Assembly (NCBI GenBank): GCA_029259605.1 | Contig: JAJDEV010000191.1 | Location: 1 to 34,310 of the forward strand | Reading direction: 5' to 3' | DNA length: 34,310 bases | DNA from: Planctomycetota bacterium | GTDB taxonomy: Bacteria; Planctomycetota; UBA1135; GCA-002686595 | In this document: one piece after another, positions 31,760 through 34,310 of the stretch | How positions within the stretch are numbered: position 1 is the stretch's first letter | How the letters are laid out: every line of letters starts with the position of its first letter | The notes under the pieces: model-generated | What the model was told of the DNA's origin: nothing | The model's input: only the letters and a program-made list of their open reading frames with translations | Databases searched by the model: none | Made by a program: the position numbers and the translations under genes

Positions 31760-33414
31760 ATCACCGGTTCGATGCCGAGTCCCGCAAAGCCCTTCTCGTC
31801 GAAGTTCTTGCGGAACATGTCGCGGAGCTGTTCCGCCTGGGCATCGTACGCGGTCTTGTCTTCCCACGTGTTACGCGGGTTGAGGATCTCGGCGGGAACG
31901 CCGGGGCAGCTCTTGGGCATCTTGAGGTTGAAGACGGGATGCGTCTCGAACTCGACCTTGCCGTCGTCGAGCTCCCCCGCGAGCGCGGCGTCGAGCAGCG
32001 CACGCGTGTGGCCGATCGAGATGCGCTTGCCAACCCCGTGGCGCCCGCCGGACCAACCGGTGTTCAGGAGGATGCAGCGTGCGTTCTGCTGCTCCATCTT
32101 CTCCGCCAGGAGCCGCGCGTAGACCGGCGGCTTCTGCGCCATGAACGGCGCGCCGAAGCACGCGCTGAAGGCCGCCTGGGGCTCCGTGATGCCGACTTCG
32201 GTGCCGGCGAGCTTGGCCGTGAAGCCCGACACGAAGTGGTACATCACGTCCTTGCCCTCGAGCACGGAGATCGGCGGCAGGACGCCGAACGCGTCGGCCG
32301 TGAGCAGCACGATCGTCTCAGGATGCGGGCCCTTGGCGCCCTCCATCACGTTCGGGTTGCAGGAGAGCGGGTAGGAGAAGCGCGTGTTCTCGGTGACCGA
32401 GCCGTCGCTCAGGTCGAACTCCTGCGGATCGGTGTCGGCGAGCGAGCGCCCCGCCAGCGCGGGCACGTTCTCGATGAGCGTGCCGGGCATCGACAGCGCC
32501 GCGGCGATGACGGGCTCGGCCTCCTTGTTGAGGTCGATCAGCTTCGCGTAGCAGCCGTCCTCGAAGTTCGAGATGCCGTTCTTGGTCCACGCGTGCTCGT
32601 CGTCGCCGATGAGCTTGCGATCCGGATCGGCCGACAGCGTGGTCTTCCCCGTACCCGAGAGGCCGAACAGGATCGCGCAATCCCCCTTCGCCCCGACGTT
32701 TGCCGAGCAGTGCATCGACATCTCGTTCATCTCGGGGAGGAGGAAGTTCATGACCGTGAACATGGTCTTCTTGACGACGCCGCAGTAATCGGCGCGACCG
32801 ACGACGAGGCCGATCTGGTTCTTGAAGTCCATGATCACGGCGCGCTCGGAGGCCGTGCCGTCGCGCTCGGGATCGCAGCGGAAGGACGGCACGTTGAGCA
32901 TGGTCCAACGCTTCTTGTCCTCGTCCGCCACGCCCGCGACGTCCTTCGGGAACATGTTGTGAGCGAAGAGCGCGTGCGTCGCGTACTCACCCACGAAGCG
33001 GTACGGAACCGCGTAGGAGGCGTCGGCCCCGCAGTAGACGTCCTTGACGAACATCGTCGCGCCGCGCGCGTTGACGTGCTCGACCACGCGCTGGAGCAGG
33101 CCTTCGTACTTGGCGGGGTCGAAGCGCTTGTAGTCCTTCTTCCACCAGATCGTGCCGTCGATCTCGGGCCAGGCGACGCCGAACGTGTCCTGGACCGGGC
33201 GGCCCGTGCAGGTCGGGTCGGTGTAGTAAACGAGCGGTCCGTTCACCCCGAGCTTGGTCGCGTACGCCTTCTGCGCATCGTCCGGACCGTCGACCGTGAC
33301 ACGACCGCGGTCGTTCTCGATCGCCGCGTGAAAGAGCTCTTCCTTCGACAGGTTGTAGCGGTACGAGATGCCTTTCAGGCCGAGCTTCTGTTCGAGGGCG
33401 GCGGCGTAGTCCAT
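31756..33414 (-). CDS. pckA: Phosphoenolpyruvate carboxykinase (ATP)
   Basis: A 552-residue enzyme converting oxaloacetate and ATP to phosphoenolpyruvate, ADP and CO2, the first step of gluconeogenesis. The P-loop GLSGTGKTTLS is at residues 251-261 and the metal-binding GDDEHAW at 270-276. TGRPVQDTFGV and the C-terminal NTGWSGG complete the ATP-type pattern, distinct from GTP-type PckG. Length is normal. I start at the ATG at 33414, since the usual N-terminus begins there and the extension to 33528 is Arg/Pro-rich. No good Shine-Dalgarno sequence is visible. It overlaps the TPR gene by 4 bp. Confidence 0.95.
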   Translation of the reverse strand: MDYAAALEQKLGLKGISYRYNLSKEELFHAAIENDRGRVTVDGPDDAQKAYATKLGVNGPLVYYTDPTCTGRPVQDTFGVAWPEIDGTIWWKKDYKRFDPAKYEGLLQRVVEHVNARGATMFVKDVYCGADASYAVPYRFVGEYATHALFAHNMFPKDVAGVADEDKKRWTMLNVPSFRCDPERDGTASERAVIMDFKNQIGLVVGRADYCGVVKKTMFTVMNFLLPEMNEMSMHCSANVGAKGDCAILFGLSGTGKTTLSADPDRKLIGDDEHAWTKNGISNFEDGCYAKLIDLNKEAEPVIAAALSMPGTLIENVPALAGRSLADTDPQEFDLSDGSVTENTRFSYPLSCNPNVMEGAKGPHPETIVLLTADAFGVLPPISVLEGKDVMYHFVSGFTAKLAGTEVGITEPQAAFSACFGAPFMAQKPPVYARLLAEKMEQQNARCILLNTGWSGGRHGVGKRISIGHTRALLDAALAGELDDGKVEFETHPVFNLKMPKSCPGVPAEILNPRNTWEDKTAYDAQAEQLRDMFRKNFDEKGFAGLGIEPVM

Positions 33415-33785
33415 GGGAGGCGCAGGGGGTGGAGGGGTCGCGCGAGCGGTTGTCGATTCGGGGCGATCCTCCGGGTCGAATCGCCAAATGAAGCGAGAGA
33501 GGTTAGCGCGCGACCTCCAAACCGGCAAGGACGCGTCGCCCCTCGTCCCTGCCTCCGGAGTCCGAATCCCGACGCGTCGTGGTCCGCGCGGCCTCCTCGC
33601 ACGACCGATCCGGAGCGCGCGAAGGTCGTAACCCTGGACCGAAACTCCGCTAGTTCCTCTCGGTGCTCATGCCGGTCTTCCACCCGAATGCACGACGACG
33701 CGCTCCGTCGAGCCGCCGTCCGCACGGAAGTTCTTGCGCGAAGACCGATGAGTTTCCCGGCCGACCGGCCGAAGAATATGACGCA
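33415..33785. other. Divergent intergenic region, 371 bp
   Basis: It lies between pckA (minus) and the zinc-ribbon-like gene (plus). CGATTCG (33454-33460) and CGAATCG (33477-33483) form a 7-bp inverted repeat near the pckA start that could be an operator. I see no other gene, repeat or clear promoter. Confidence 0.45.
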
Positions 33786-33983
33786 ATGACCAACCACAAC
33801 GATTTCGCCTGCCCGCGCTGCGATTACCCCCTCGTCCCCGTCCACGCCGTCGAAGGTTCCAAGCGCCGAGTGATCGCGCTGACCTGCCCCGAGCCCTACT
33901 GCGACCACATGCAAATGGTCCCGCGCTCCAAGTCCGACGAGTTCGTGGGCGAGCCGAGCGAGCGTCGCCGCGCGGTTCACTAG
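33786..33983 (+). CDS. Small zinc-ribbon-like protein, function unknown
   Basis: A 65-residue protein with CPRC (C9, C12) and CPEPYC (C34, C39), a four-Cys set that fits a small zinc ribbon with a wide second knuckle. The acidic/basic tail is probably flexible. I start at the ATG at 33786, directly before the first knuckle; the upstream frame to 33663 is Arg/Pro-rich and unlikely. Its TAG stop is the CTAG that opens the type A element at 33980, so an insertion may have set its end. Confidence 0.65.
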   Translation: MTNHNDFACPRCDYPLVPVHAVEGSKRRVIALTCPEPYCDHMQMVPRSKSDEFVGEPSERRRAVH

Positions 33984-34162
33984 CCCGGGTTATTCATGAG
34001 GCTTTGCCGAGATCGACGCGGATGTGCGTCAGATCCGCGCTTCGCGACCGAAGCGCGTGCAGGCGACCTTGACGGGTCGTCGAACCCGGTGAGGGAGGGA
34101 AGTGCTGATATGGCGCGTAGCTGTGTCGATCTCGGTGAAGCGTCATGAATGATCCGAGCTAG
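33980..34162. repeat. MITE-like element, type A (183 bp), more diverged ends
   Basis: It has the same length and interior as the copy at 28365-28547, including GCGCTTCGCGACCGAAGCGC. The two ends have drifted (CTAGCCCGGGTTATTCATGA on the left; the right reads CTAGCTCGGATCATTCATGA on the other strand). CTAG bounds it at 33980-33983 and 34159-34162, the second being shared with the next element. Confidence 0.85.
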
Positions 34163-34310
34163 CCCGGATCATTCATGAGCATGCACGCCAAGAGCTGCAA
34201 TCGACCGGCTACGCCGGTCTCTCGGCCCCTGCCGGCACTTTGCGAACGTCGGCGTCCTCGACGACCTGACAAGGTCGCCTCCGGGGCCAACGCCCGCAAA
34301 GCACCGGCAG
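34159..34310. repeat. MITE-like element, third type (C), cut off by the window
   Basis: It begins CTAGCCCGGATCATTCATGA like type A for the first 22 bp, then diverges. ACCGGC-TAC-GCCGGT forms a hairpin (34204-34218). CTGCCGGC at 34229 and its near reverse complement ending at 34310 form an inner inverted repeat of about 25 bp each. GACCTGACAAGGTCGCCTCC, read on the minus strand, resembles the type A core. If symmetric, the element would extend roughly 70 bp beyond the window. Confidence 0.65.

Noticed and set aside
31738..33789. 683-codon plus-strand frame over pckA
   Set aside because: Antisense shadow of pckA with low-complexity composition.

Overview
The window is high-GC DNA, packed with genes in short operons on both strands. 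I called 28 protein genes. I saw no tRNA, rRNA, CRISPR array or transposase gene. The mix suggests a Planctomycetota-like or related environmental bacterium: tandem alkaline-phosphatase-superfamily hydrolases, a TMTC-like membrane protein with TPRs, a DUF1800/DUF1501 pair, secreted amidohydrolase-like proteins with eroded active sites, and small proteins ending in an L-x-x-L-G-Y tail. This assignment is an inference from gene content.

Layout. 1-279: two abutting small inverted-repeat elements. 276-8274 (minus): an apparent operon of two phosphodiesterase-type hydrolases, a small ribbon-helix-helix (RHH)-like protein, an Oxa1/EMC3-like membrane protein, a single-domain HD alarmone hydrolase and a GT-C glycosyltransferase. 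8462-8492: a strong hairpin. 8555-11682 (minus): a second operon of RHH-like protein, ATP sulfurylase (sat), sulfatase-fold protein and APS kinase (cysC), which would make PAPS. 11848-11907: a striking 60-bp operator-like array between that operon and a divergent lipoprotein gene. 12670-18980: AIM24-family protein, LOG-family protein, a copper-type P1B-ATPase and the TMTC-like protein. 18977-23756 (minus): two amidohydrolase-like proteins and a small Cys-cluster protein. 24100-28368 (plus): a secreted protein of unknown function, then DUF1800 and DUF1501. 28544-29700 (minus): radical SAM protein and DUF1294. 29730-30770 (plus): YheT-like hydrolase. 31045-33983: MIP18/SufT-like protein, TPR protein, ATP-dependent PEP carboxykinase and a small zinc-ribbon-like protein. 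33980-34310: more inverted-repeat elements.

Two signals stand out. First, a family of roughly 165-183 bp MITE-like elements has long terminal inverted repeats bounded by CTAG. Copies sit at 1-118, 115-279, 28365-28547, 30751-30930 (a chimera), 33980-34162 and 34159-34310. Their CTAG ends repeatedly coincide with the TAG stop codons of neighbouring genes; at 28365-28547 one element supplies the stop of both convergent neighbours. Second, the 11848-11907 array has six copies of CACTCCNATCG, three facing each way on an 11-bp period. It lies upstream of a gene for an RHH-like protein that heads the PAPS-synthesis operon, so it is a likely operator for that operon.

Together the left 12 kb looks like a cell-envelope module: sulfate activation, envelope-facing phosphatase/sulfatase-fold enzymes, a GT-C transferase and small RHH proteins. 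No sulfotransferase was seen, so the acceptor is unknown.
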